Assembly: GCA_937930675.1 (NCBI GenBank)
Contig: CALHCC010000091.1
Span: forward strand, 1 to 38,801
DNA: 38,801 nt
Source: an uncultured Flavobacteriaceae bacterium
GTDB lineage: Bacteria > Bacteroidota > Bacteroidia > Flavobacteriales > Flavobacteriaceae
Reading direction: 5' to 3'
Each line of letters opens with the position of its first letter. The first letter of the stretch is position 1. The translations under genes and the position numbers were made by a program. The notes under the pieces are model-generated. The model saw nothing but the letters and a program-made list of their open reading frames with translations. It searched no databases and was not told the origin of the DNA. Shown one piece after another: positions 9,695 to 18,083 of this stretch.

Positions 9695-10222
9695 ATGGAA
9701 GAAAAAAAATTATATACCATATCTGTTTATTCTGAAAACAACTTAGGATTGTTAAACAGAATTTCAACCATCTTTGTAAAAAGACACATTAATATAGAAA
9801 GCTTAACAGTATCTGCATCAGAAATAAAAGATGTCTCTAGATTTATCGTGGTGGTGAAGATGACAGAAACCGCTGTTAAAAAAATTATTGGTCAGTTAGA
9901 AAAGCAAGTGGAAGTTATTAAAGCTTACTACCATACGGACGATGAAGTTATTTTTACAGAAAATGCCATGTTCAAATTTAAATCTGATTTGTTATTTGAA
10001 AATCCTCAAATTCAAAACATCATTAAAGAACATAGTATGAATATCATTACGGTAAACAGAACTTTTTTTGTAGTAGAAAAAACAGCAAGAAGACCAGAAA
10101 TAGAAGCTATTTACAAAGCATTTGAACCATTTGGTATTGCTCAATTTGTAAGATCGGGTAGAATTGCCATCTCAAAAGAAGCCATGAATATTCGTAAAAT
10201 TTTAGGTGAAATAGTTCAATAG
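9695..10222 (+). CDS. ilvN: acetolactate synthase, small (regulatory) subunit
   Basis: Regulatory subunit that activates IlvB and confers valine feedback inhibition. The N-terminal ~80 residues are an ACT domain ('YTISVYSENNLGLLNRIS', 'INIESLTVS', 'VSRFIVVV'), followed by the ALS_ss_C region to residue 175, ending 'FGIAQFVRSGRIAISK'. The length is close to the ~165-aa norm of the IlvH/IlvN long class. It follows ilvB and precedes ilvC, from which it is separated by a strong hairpin. The ATG at 9695 begins directly with the ACT strand, so the start is well placed. Confidence 0.95.
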   Translation: MEEKKLYTISVYSENNLGLLNRISTIFVKRHINIESLTVSASEIKDVSRFIVVVKMTETAVKKIIGQLEKQVEVIKAYYHTDDEVIFTENAMFKFKSDLLFENPQIQNIIKEHSMNIITVNRTFFVVEKTARRPEIEAIYKAFEPFGIAQFVRSGRIAISKEAMNIRKILGEIVQ

Positions 10223-10258
10223 AATTTCCTAAATTTGACAACGCAATAAAATAAACAT

Positions 10259-10296
10259 TGAGCTTGAAGGGTTTTTATCCCATCAAGCTCATTTTT
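10259..10296 (+). terminator. hairpin with T run between ilvN and ilvC
   Basis: Arms TGAGCTTGA (10259-10267) and TCAAGCTCA (10283-10291), an A-A mismatch, then an inner GGG/CCC pairing around TTTTTAT, followed by ATTTTTA. It has terminator form, but it lies inside the operon, so it may be a partial terminator or mRNA-stabilising structure that sets ilvC levels. Confidence 0.65.
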
Positions 10297-10339
10297 AGCG
10301 AAATAACAAATATAAAATTAGAATCAAAATAAAAGCAAA

Positions 10340-11812
10340 ATGGCAAATTATTTTAACACACTTTCTTTAAGAGAGCAATTAGAGCAATTAGGACAGTGTG
10401 AATTTATGGACAGAAGCGAATTCAGCAACGGTGTTGAAGCTTTAAAAGGAAAGAAAATCGTAATCGTAGGTTGTGGTGCACAAGGATTAAACCAAGGTTT
10501 AAACATGCGTGACTCTGGATTAGATGTTTCTTATACTTTAAGAGCCGCTGCTATTAAAGAAAAAAGACAATCTTTTTTAAACGCTACTGAAAATAACTTT
10601 GCTGTAGGAACATACGAAGAAATGATTCCTACTGCTGATTTATTAATCAACTTAACTCCAGACAAACAACACACAAACGTTGTAAATGCAGTGATGCCAT
10701 TAATGAAAGAAGGATCTTGTTTATCTTACTCTCACGGTTTTAACATCGTAGAAGAAGGAATGCAAGTTCGTAAAGATTTAACAGTTATTATGGTAGCTCC
10801 TAAGTCACCAGGTTCTGAGGTTCGTGAAGAATTTAAGAGAGGATTTGGAGTACCTACATTAATTGCTGTACACCCAGAAAATGACCCTCAAGGTAAAGGA
10901 TGGGATTATGCGAAAGCGTATGCTGTGGGTACAGGAGGACACACTGCTGGTGTATTAAAGTCTTCTTTTGTTGCTGAGGTGAAGTCTGACTTAATGGGAG
11001 AGCAAACTATTTTATGTGGATTGTTACAAACAGGGTCTATCTTATGTTTCGACAAAATGGTAGCTGAAGGAATTGATGCAGGATATGCTTCTAAATTAAT
11101 TCAATACGGATGGGAAACTATTACTGAAGGTTTAAAATACGGTGGTATTACAAACATGATGGATAGATTATCTAACCCAGCTAAAATTGAAGCTTTTAAA
11201 GTTTCTGAGGAATTAAAAGACATCATGAGACCTTTATTCCAAAAGCACATGGATGATATCATCTCTGGTCATTTCTCTAAAACTATGATGGAAGACTGGG
11301 CAAATGACGATATTAACTTATTAACTTGGAGAGCTGCTACAGGAGAAACGAATTTTGAAAAAACTCCTGCTGGAGATTTCGAAATTTCTGAGCAAGAATA
11401 CTACGACAACGGTACGTTAATGGTTGCTATGGTAAAAGCTGGTGTAGAATTAGCTTTTGAAGCAATGGTGGATTCTGGAATTATTGATGAGTCTGCATAC
11501 TACGAATCTTTACACGAAACACCATTAATTGCAAACACTATTGCAAGAATGAAGTTAGCGGAAATGAACCGTGTAATTTCTGATACTGCAGAATACGGAT
11601 GTTACTTATTTGACCACGCTTGTAAGCCTTTAATTGCCGAGTACGTTAAAAATGCACCAAGCAACTTAATTGGTAGACCATTTGGAGCTGCTAACAACGG
11701 TGTTGATAACGCTGAATTAATTGCCGTTAACAAAGTAATTCGTGAGCACGATGTAGAAATTATTGGTGAAGAGTTACGTGAAGCAATGACTGCAATGAAA
11801 AAAATCGTTTAA
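10340..11812 (+). CDS. ilvC: ketol-acid reductoisomerase (class II, long form)
   Basis: NADPH- and Mg-dependent enzyme that isomerises and reduces acetolactate or acetohydroxybutyrate, the second common step of valine/isoleucine synthesis. At 490 aa it is the long class II form with a duplicated knotted C-terminal domain (E. coli IlvC has 491), not the ~330-aa class I form. The Rossmann motif '[13 protein letters not shown]' is at residues 41-53, and '[15 protein letters not shown]' carries the basic residues expected for NADP specificity. '[11 protein letters not shown]' and '[11 protein letters not shown]' with '[16 protein letters not shown]' give the metal and substrate residues. It closes the ilv cluster and is followed by a strong terminator. 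No ilvA or leu genes are in view. Confidence 0.96.
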   Translation: MANYFNTLSLREQLEQLGQCEFMDRSEFSNGVEALKGKKIVIVGCGAQGLNQGLNMRDSGLDVSYTLRAAAIKEKRQSFLNATENNFAVGTYEEMIPTADLLINLTPDKQHTNVVNAVMPLMKEGSCLSYSHGFNIVEEGMQVRKDLTVIMVAPKSPGSEVREEFKRGFGVPTLIAVHPENDPQGKGWDYAKAYAVGTGGHTAGVLKSSFVAEVKSDLMGEQTILCGLLQTGSILCFDKMVAEGIDAGYASKLIQYGWETITEGLKYGGITNMMDRLSNPAKIEAFKVSEELKDIMRPLFQKHMDDIISGHFSKTMMEDWANDDINLLTWRAATGETNFEKTPAGDFEISEQEYYDNGTLMVAMVKAGVELAFEAMVDSGIIDESAYYESLHETPLIANTIARMKLAEMNRVISDTAEYGCYLFDHACKPLIAEYVKNAPSNLIGRPFGAANNGVDNAELIAVNKVIREHDVEIIGEELREAMTAMKKIV

Positions 11813-11838
11813 TTAAAAACGAAAAATTCATATATTTT

Positions 11839-11875
11839 AAAGCCGCTACAATATTGTTTGTAGCGGCTTTATTTT
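11839..11875 (+). terminator. intrinsic terminator after ilvC
   Basis: Perfect 12-bp arms AAAGCCGCTACA (11839-11850) and TGTAGCGGCTTT (11859-11870) with an 8-nt loop and ATTTTG tail, 26 bp after the ilvC stop. Confidence 0.85.
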
Positions 11876-11921
11876 GTTTTATAGACTATAGATTATAAAA
11901 AATAATCCAGTTAACTTCATT

Positions 11922-12487
11922 TTAAACATTACTCATAAGTCTTTTCTTTATTTCTTCTGTTTTTTCAACCTTTAGAAATCCTTTTGTAGGTATCATATTC
12001 TGCCAAACCCAATTATAATGTTCAATTACCTGTTTTGCCTCTAAACTTGGTCTATCTCCTGTTGTGTGTCCATCTTCAACAATAGTAATATTATAATCTT
12101 TTGTTACTGCAGACTGTATGGTAGATTCCACACAAAAATCAGTTGCACATCCTGTGATAAATAATTCTTGAATATTTAATTTCCCTAATTCGTATTGAAG
12201 TTTTGAATTGTAAAACACATCATTGGCATATTTATCAATTCTTACATCTGTAGACGCAACAATTAATTCATCTAATCTAAGCTCTCCCAATCCTTAGCAT
12301 TCTTTTCAAACTTTCCAGTACCAGTTCCGTGATGTTGAATGTAAATTACCGAATCATTCATCTCTCTAAACAAACTCGCAAGCTCATTAATTCTTTTTAC
12401 AACTCCATCTGTATCAAACCTTGGAGTTTTGGATGTAAAAGAACCTTTTTGCATATCAATTACTAACAAAGCTTTTTTATGTTCCAT
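11922..12487 (-). pseudogene. isochorismatase-family cysteine hydrolase, frameshifted
   Basis: Two ORF-track entries (12272-12523 and 11922-12290) are the two halves of one gene. The 5' half begins at ATG 12487 ('KKALLVIDMQKGSF', with the catalytic Asp). The 3' half holds the catalytic Lys in 'DKYANDVFY' and the nucleophile Cys in 'GCATDFCVES', then 'DGHTTGDRP' and 'EHYNWVWQNMIP'. The frame breaks after 'AKDWE', in the GAGAG tract near 12280. Total length is 566 bp (3n+2); removing one GA dinucleotide joins the halves into a normal 187-aa protein with no internal stop. All three catalytic residues survive, so this is a recent mutation, a phase-variable site or a sequencing error. The substrate of this family member is unknown. 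No promoter was identified. Confidence 0.85.
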
Positions 12488-12548
12488 GAGATTTATATCA
12501 ATCTTAAACACATTCCATGACACTAATTATTTTAAAAAAAATCTCTTT

Positions 12549-13070
12549 TTATTTCTGAATAGGAATTTTAACCTTCACATCTCCCCAAGCCATATACAAA
12601 TTCATTTCTTTATCAAAAGTCATAGAAAAAGCTTCCAAAGGTTCTGTGGTTTTGGTAACAGGTGCTTTTACTCTCACCACATCATTTGCTTTGTTATAAC
12701 TATAAGCCCCCCATACATTTACATCGGTACTTAAAATAATAGTCCATTCTTTTTTAGCAGGAATGGTAAACAAAGAATAAGTTCCTGCTTTTACTTTCTT
12801 TCCACCAAAAACAACATCTTTATAAAATCTAATTTCTGTAGCTTCGTTTGCACCAGTTCTCCAAACTTTTCCGTAATCTGCCAAGTTTTCTAAAGGTCTT
12901 CCTTTTAGCATAGGTCTACTATAAATCACCTTTATAATTTTGTTTGGATTTTTATGTGTTAAAGGATAAGAAATGGCATCCATAGGGCTTTTATCTAAAC
13001 CTCTAAAATTTTGAGCATTTACAGTAAATAGGCTAAAAATAACAACGAATAAAACAAGTATTTTTTTCAT
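12549..13070 (-). CDS. DUF2911 family exported protein
   Basis: 173 aa with a clear signal peptide ('MKKILVLFVVIFSLFTVNAQ', cleavage after the A of NAQ). The body shows the DUF2911 pattern: 'IKVIYSRPMLKGR', 'YGKVWRTGANEATEI', 'GKKVKAGTYSLFTIP' and 'WTIILSTDVNVWGAYSY'. The family is widespread in Bacteroidota and predicted periplasmic; its function is unknown. It is upstream of, and on the same strand as, the broken isochorismatase with 61 bp between, so they may share a transcript. A near-consensus -7 (TATATTTA) lies upstream but is not an exact match. Family call firm, role unknown. Confidence 0.9.
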   Translation of the reverse strand: MKKILVLFVVIFSLFTVNAQNFRGLDKSPMDAISYPLTHKNPNKIIKVIYSRPMLKGRPLENLADYGKVWRTGANEATEIRFYKDVVFGGKKVKAGTYSLFTIPAKKEWTIILSTDVNVWGAYSYNKANDVVRVKAPVTKTTEPLEAFSMTFDKEMNLYMAWGDVKVKIPIQK

Positions 13071-13167
13071 GATAATTCTTTAGTTATAAATTATATAAGC
13101 TAAATATACAATTATCCTTTTGAATAAGTAATTTATTTAGAAGTAAGTATTTACCAAAGGAATACCC

Positions 13168-13175
13168 TATCTTTG
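13168..13175 (+). promoter_or_regulatory. -7 element of lepA
   Basis: TATCTTTG, an exact TAnnTTTG match, 29 bp before the lepA ATG. No TTG is found at the normal -33 distance. Confidence 0.55.
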
Positions 13176-13204
13176 CGTATTGAACAAGCCACTAGTATAG
13201 ATAG

Positions 13205-15001
13205 ATGAAAAACATAAGAAACTTTTGCATCATTGCACATATCGATCACGGTAAAAGTACTTTAGCCGATAGATTGTTAAGTTTTACAGATACCGTATCG
13301 CAAAGAGAAGAACAAGCACAGCTTTTAGACAATATGGATTTAGAGAGAGAACGTGGTATTACCATTAAATCTCACGCCATTCAAATGGATTATGTATTTG
13401 AAGGAGAACAATACACATTAAACTTAATAGACACACCAGGGCATGTAGATTTCTCTTACGAAGTATCTCGATCTATTGCCGCTTGTGAAGGGGCATTGCT
13501 AATTGTAGATGCTGCACAAAGTATACAAGCACAAACCATTTCTAACTTGTATTTAGCTTTGGAGAATGATTTAGAAATTATCCCTGTACTAAATAAGGTA
13601 GATTTGCCAAGTGCCAATCCTGAAGAAGTGACAGACGATATTGTTGACTTGCTAGGTTGTGAGCCCGAAGATGTAATTCACGCAAGTGGAAAAACAGGTT
13701 TTGGAGTCGATAATATTCTAAAAGCCATTATAGAAAAAGTTCCTGCTCCAGAAGGAAAACCAGAAGCTCCGTTAAAAGCTTTAATTTTTGATTCTGTTTA
13801 CAATTCTTACAGAGGGGTAGAAACGTATTTTAGAATTATTGATGGTACCATTAAAAAAGGTCAGAAAATTAAATTTATGGCCACGGGTAACGATTATTTT
13901 GCTGATGAAGTAGGTACCTTAAAACTAAATCAGGTTGCTAAAAAAGAAATAAAAACAGGAGATGTTGGATATTTAATTACAGGTATTAAAACCGCTTCCG
14001 AAGTTAAGGTAGGAGATACCATTACAGACTTTGCAAACCCAACTACAGACAATATTGATGGGTTTGAAGATGTAAAACCCATGGTATATGCAGGAATTTA
14101 CCCTGTGGATACCGAAGATTACGAAGAGTTGAGAGCTTCTATGGAAAAATTGCAATTAAACGATGCTTCCTTAGTTTTTCAACCCGAAAGTTCTGCCGCT
14201 TTAGGTTTTGGTTTCCGATGTGGATTTTTAGGAATGTTACACATGGAAATTATACAAGAACGTTTAGAACGTGAGTTTAACATGACAGTAATTACCACCG
14301 TACCTAACGTATCTTATTTTGCTTACAATAAAAAAAATCCAGACGAGCAAATATTAGTAAACAACCCTACAGATTTACCCGATCCATCGAGTATGGACAG
14401 AGTAGAAGAGCCTTACATTAAAGCTTCTATTATTACCAAAGCCGATTTTGTAGGACAAGTAATGGGATTATGTATTGAAAAACGTGGAGAAATTGTCAAT
14501 CAAACCTATTTAACACCTCAGCGTGTCGAGTTAATTTTTGACATGCCTTTAGCAGAAATTGTTTTTGATTTTTACGATCGATTAAAAACCGTTTCTAAAG
14601 GATATGCCTCTTTTGATTACTATCCTATTGGTATGAGAACCTCTAAACTAGTTAAGGTAGATATTTTATTAAACGGAGACTCTGTAGATGCTCTTTCTGC
14701 CTTAATTCATGCAGACAACGCATACAGTATCGGAAAAAAGATGTGTGAAAAATTAAAAGAATTAATTCCTCGTCAACAATTTGATATTCCAATACAAGCA
14801 GCTATTGGTGCTAAAATAATTTCGAGAGAAACGACTAAAGCTTTACGAAAAGATGTAACTGCCAAATGTTATGGAGGTGATATTTCTAGAAAACGTAAGC
14901 TTTTAGAAAAGCAGAAGAAAGGAAAAAAGAGAATGAGACAAGTAGGAAATGTAGAAATTCCGCAAGAAGCATTTATGGCTGTATTAAAGCTAAACGACTA
15001 A
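13205..15001 (+). CDS. lepA: elongation factor 4 (ribosomal back-translocase LepA)
   Basis: Translational GTPase that acts on stalled or mistranslocated ribosomes. At 598 aa it has the full LepA layout: G1 'AHIDHGKST' at 11-19, the switch-I region '[12 protein letters not shown]', G3 'DTPGH', G4 'NKVDLP', EF-G-like domains II, III and V ('[14 protein letters not shown]'), and the LepA-specific C-terminal domain with '[17 protein letters not shown]' and '[15 protein letters not shown]'. It is single-gene, with its own -7 element and a terminator 3 bp after its stop. No oddities. Confidence 0.98.
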   Translation: MKNIRNFCIIAHIDHGKSTLADRLLSFTDTVSQREEQAQLLDNMDLERERGITIKSHAIQMDYVFEGEQYTLNLIDTPGHVDFSYEVSRSIAACEGALLIVDAAQSIQAQTISNLYLALENDLEIIPVLNKVDLPSANPEEVTDDIVDLLGCEPEDVIHASGKTGFGVDNILKAIIEKVPAPEGKPEAPLKALIFDSVYNSYRGVETYFRIIDGTIKKGQKIKFMATGNDYFADEVGTLKLNQVAKKEIKTGDVGYLITGIKTASEVKVGDTITDFANPTTDNIDGFEDVKPMVYAGIYPVDTEDYEELRASMEKLQLNDASLVFQPESSAALGFGFRCGFLGMLHMEIIQERLEREFNMTVITTVPNVSYFAYNKKNPDEQILVNNPTDLPDPSSMDRVEEPYIKASIITKADFVGQVMGLCIEKRGEIVNQTYLTPQRVELIFDMPLAEIVFDFYDRLKTVSKGYASFDYYPIGMRTSKLVKVDILLNGDSVDALSALIHADNAYSIGKKMCEKLKELIPRQQFDIPIQAAIGAKIISRETTKALRKDVTAKCYGGDISRKRKLLEKQKKGKKRMRQVGNVEIPQEAFMAVLKLND

Positions 15002-15004
15002 CAG

Positions 15005-15035
15005 AAAAGACCTTACCAAATAAGGTCTTTTTTTA
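15005..15035 (+). terminator. intrinsic terminator after lepA
   Basis: Perfect 11-bp arms AAAAGACCTTA (15005-15015) and TAAGGTCTTTT (15021-15031) with a 5-nt loop and a continuing T run. Confidence 0.85.
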
Positions 15036-15160
15036 TACGCTTTATTTTAATTTTCACTACCAGTAAATACCAGATTGATTTTTAATCAATTTCTTAAACC
15101 ATTAATATATGTTAACGGTTTTTTTTTACTAAGTTTAAAGAGTGAATTAAAACAATTAAA

Positions 15161-16579
15161 ATGAAAGTAATACATGTCAGCGCTGAATGTTACCCCGCAG
15201 CAAAAGTTGGAGGGTTAGCAGATGTTGTGGGTGCCCTACCCAAATACCAAACCAACTTAGGGTATGAGGCAGCTGTTGTTATGCCCTATTATGACAATAA
15301 GCAATCCAAATCAACAAAATATACCGTAGATTATACAGGTTCTGTTACTTTAGCGGATCAAGCTTATCAAGTTCAAGTTTTAAAAGTAACAGACAGTCTT
15401 AAAACACTTGGTTATTTTCTTTACCAAGTTAAAATTGAGCACCTATTAGACCGAGAAAACGTCTATGGTTATGATGATGACACAGAAAGATTTATTGCTT
15501 TTCAGAAAGTAGTATTAGATTGGATGTTGCAATTTAAAAGTACCCCTAACATTATTCACTGCCACGATCATCACACAGGTTTAATTCCTTTTATGCTTAC
15601 ACAAGCAGTAAAATATCAATCTATGAGAGGAGTACCTACGGTATTTACCATTCACAATGCACAATACCAGGGTGAATTTTCTTTTGAAAAACTTTCGTAC
15701 TTACCTGAGTACAATTTAGAACAATCTGGTATTTTAGAATGGGATTATGCAGTAAACCCTATGGCAGCTGCCATTAAAGCTTGTTGGAAATACACTACGG
15801 TATCTCCAAACTACATGAACGAACTACCACATGCCTCTACAGGGTTGGATTGGTTGTTTGATACAGAACGAGAAAAATCTGTAGGAATTCTTAATGGAAT
15901 TGATGCAGATGTTTGGAATCCATCTACAGATAAAATGATTGCTAAAAACTACAATGTAAGAACTGTAGAAGCTGGAAAAAAAGCCAACAAAGCAGCATTG
16001 TGTGAAAAATTTAATTTAGACCCTAACAAACCACTCGTTGCTTTTATAGGTAGATTGGTATATCAAAAAGGAGCCGATATTATGGCTGGTATTTTTGACA
16101 GAGCCTTAGATGCCAATGATGTAAACGGATTGGTATTAGGTTCTGGAGATCCACATGCAGAATATTTATTAAACGAACTTAAAAACAAATACCCTGGTAG
16201 ATACAATACTTTTATAGGATACGATGAAGAATTATCTCATTTAATTTATTCTGGAGCCGACTTTTTAATTATGCCATCCAGATTTGAACCTTGTGGGCTT
16301 AACCAGCTATATGCATTAAGGTATGGTACCATACCTGTAGTGAGAACTACTGGAGGGTTAAAAGATACCGTAAAAGATATTGGCGAAAAAGGTGGTTTTG
16401 GAATTAGACACGAACATGTTTCTGTAGACGATGTTGCACTTGCCATTACACGTGCCAACAAACTTTACAACGATACTACCGAATTTAAACGCATCCGAAA
16501 AGAAATTATGAAAATTGACAATTCATGGGAAAACTCTGCCTCTGAATATATCGATTTATACAATCTTATTGCTAAATAA
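15161..16579 (+). CDS. glgA: glycogen synthase (ADP-glucose type, GT5)
   Basis: Transfers glucose from ADP-glucose to the non-reducing end of alpha-1,4-glucan. The 472-aa protein begins with the GT5 signature 'KVGGLADVVGALPK' at 15-28 (ADP-glucose binding). It continues with 'VFTIHNAQYQGEF', 'GILNGIDADVWNP' and the C-terminal nucleotide-sugar domain ('FIGRLVYQKGADI', 'PSRFEPCGLNQLYALRYGT', 'TTGGLKDTV'). It leads the glgA-glgC-glgB-GH31 cluster on one strand. Upstream lies a near-consensus -7 (TAAGTTTA, 15130-15137) and, before it, an imperfect hairpin with a T9 run (about 15097-15127) that could attenuate entry into glgA. Confidence 0.96.
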   Translation: MKVIHVSAECYPAAKVGGLADVVGALPKYQTNLGYEAAVVMPYYDNKQSKSTKYTVDYTGSVTLADQAYQVQVLKVTDSLKTLGYFLYQVKIEHLLDRENVYGYDDDTERFIAFQKVVLDWMLQFKSTPNIIHCHDHHTGLIPFMLTQAVKYQSMRGVPTVFTIHNAQYQGEFSFEKLSYLPEYNLEQSGILEWDYAVNPMAAAIKACWKYTTVSPNYMNELPHASTGLDWLFDTEREKSVGILNGIDADVWNPSTDKMIAKNYNVRTVEAGKKANKAALCEKFNLDPNKPLVAFIGRLVYQKGADIMAGIFDRALDANDVNGLVLGSGDPHAEYLLNELKNKYPGRYNTFIGYDEELSHLIYSGADFLIMPSRFEPCGLNQLYALRYGTIPVVRTTGGLKDTVKDIGEKGGFGIRHEHVSVDDVALAITRANKLYNDTTEFKRIRKEIMKIDNSWENSASEYIDLYNLIAK

Positions 16580-16610
16580 TACCTTTTTAAAATATACAAA
16601 AACATATTCT

Positions 16611-16717
16611 AAAAAGTTAAATCGTTTAACCGTTAACTTGTTTAAACAAATAAACGATGTAACAAAAAACAGAAGTACCATTAAATACAAAGTTTTTAAT
16701 AGTACATGTTACAACAA
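16611..16717. repeat. dispersed palindromic repeat, copy A (reverse orientation core)
   Basis: Lies between glgA and glgC. It contains TTAAACAAATAAACGA (16642-16657), the reverse complement of the 16-mer in copies B and C, within a larger palindrome CGTTTAA...TAAACG that includes TTGTTTAAACAA. A second inverted repeat follows, with GTAC ends around a TTTTTAAT centre, and a similarly built unit follows copy B. Outer limits are estimates. Confidence 0.55.
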
Positions 16718-16740
16718 CTCTACAATACATTATAAAAATT

Positions 16741-18012
16741 ATGAAAAAAAAAGTTTTAGGAATCATCTTAGGAGGAGGACAAGGATCCAGATTAAAACCT
16801 CTAACATCTACCAGATCTAAACCTGCCGTACCCATTGCTGGTAAATATAGATTAGTAGATATCCCGATTTCTAATTGTTTACATTCTGGTATTAATAGAA
16901 TTTTTGTGTTAACACAATTTAACTCTGCTTCTTTAAACAAACACATTAAAAACACCTATTCTTTTGGTAATTTTTCTGGTGCCTTTGTAGATATTTTAGC
17001 GGCAGAGCAAACTCCAGAAAATGATGGATGGTTTCAAGGAACTGCAGATGCTGTAAGACAATCCATGCAACACTTTTTAGCATACGATTGGGACTATGCT
17101 TTAATTTTATCAGGAGATCAATTATACCAAATGGACTTTAACAAAATGGTTAAAGCTCATCAAAAAAGCAATGCAGAAATATCCATTGCTACCCTACCTG
17201 TAAATGCTAATGATGCTACTGGTTTTGGAATTCTAAAAACAGACAGTGAAGATAATATTACGGCATTTGTAGAAAAACCTACATCAGATGATTTAGGAAA
17301 TTGGAAATCTGAGGTTACCAATGAAATGAAATCTCAAGGTAGAGATTACTTAGCCTCTATGGGTATTTATATTTTTAACAGAGAATTGTTAGAAAACTTA
17401 ATGTCTAACAAAGAAACCATGGATTTTGGAGGAGAAATCATTCCGGATGCCATTAAAACAAACAAAGTAGTTAGTTATCAATACGAAGGATACTGGACAG
17501 ACATTGGTACCATTGGTTCTTTTTTTGATGCCAACCTAGGATTAACCGATGACATTCCTGAATTTGACTTGTTTGATAACGACTACAACGTACTAACACG
17601 TCCTCGTTTTTTACCTCCTACTAAAATATCAGGAACGACACTAGAAAAAACCTTAATTGCAGAAGGAGGAATTATTAGTGCCAGTAGAATTCAACGATCT
17701 ATTGTAGGAATTAGATCTAGAGTGGGTGTAGGTACTACCATTTCCAACTGCTATGTAATGGGTAACGATAAGTACGAGAGTGCCGATGAAATTGCACATA
17801 AACAATACAACAACATTCCTTTAAGAGGAATTGGAGAACGTTGTTATATCAACAACTGTATTATAGACAAAAACTCATCTATTGGTAACGATGTTAAAAT
17901 AAACGGTGGAGACCATCTACAAGATACCGAAACGGATTTATATACCGTTAGAAATGGTATTGTTGTTATTAAAAATGGTGTTATTATTCCTAGCGGAACT
18001 AGCATTGTATAA
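16741..18012 (+). CDS. glgC: glucose-1-phosphate adenylyltransferase (ADP-glucose pyrophosphorylase)
   Basis: Makes ADP-glucose from ATP and glucose-1-phosphate, the regulated first step of glycogen synthesis. The 423-aa protein has the N-terminal nucleotidyltransferase domain with 'LGGGQGSRLKPLTSTRSKP' and 'GKYRLVDIPISNCLHSGI', then 'FVEKP', 'GGEIIPDAI' and 'GYWTDIGTIGSFFDANL', and a C-terminal left-handed beta-helix ('SIVGIRSRVGVGTTISNC', 'CIIDKNSSIGNDV'). It sits between glgA and glgB; the 161-bp gap from glgA holds repeat copy A. The ATG at 16741 begins directly at the first strand of the fold. Confidence 0.97.
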   Translation: MKKKVLGIILGGGQGSRLKPLTSTRSKPAVPIAGKYRLVDIPISNCLHSGINRIFVLTQFNSASLNKHIKNTYSFGNFSGAFVDILAAEQTPENDGWFQGTADAVRQSMQHFLAYDWDYALILSGDQLYQMDFNKMVKAHQKSNAEISIATLPVNANDATGFGILKTDSEDNITAFVEKPTSDDLGNWKSEVTNEMKSQGRDYLASMGIYIFNRELLENLMSNKETMDFGGEIIPDAIKTNKVVSYQYEGYWTDIGTIGSFFDANLGLTDDIPEFDLFDNDYNVLTRPRFLPPTKISGTTLEKTLIAEGGIISASRIQRSIVGIRSRVGVGTTISNCYVMGNDKYESADEIAHKQYNNIPLRGIGERCYINNCIIDKNSSIGNDVKINGGDHLQDTETDLYTVRNGIVVIKNGVIIPSGTSIV

Positions 18013-18083
18013 ACCACTACTCCCCCACTAAACATACAACCCCAAGTAGGTAAACTTGGAGTTCAAAAACAATTACTTTATAG

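Noticed and set aside
12488-12523. GTG start for the isochorismatase 5' half
   Set aside because: The ATG at 12487 directly precedes the conserved 'KKALLVIDMQ' strand; the extra 12 residues have no family match.
12429-12734. Plus-strand 101-aa ORF
   Set aside because: It lies antisense to the isochorismatase pseudogene and DUF2911 gene and has low-complexity Phe/His/Ile-rich content; it is a shadow.
15074-15127. Riboswitch upstream of glgA
   Set aside because: The region has a TTGATT-TTT-AATCAA palindrome and a weak hairpin with T run, but no conserved aptamer core that I recognise.
16515-16820. 101-aa ORF spanning the glgA-glgC gap
   Set aside because: It overlaps both flanking genes out of frame, is Lys/Asn/Thr-rich, and reads through repeat copy A; no domain seen.
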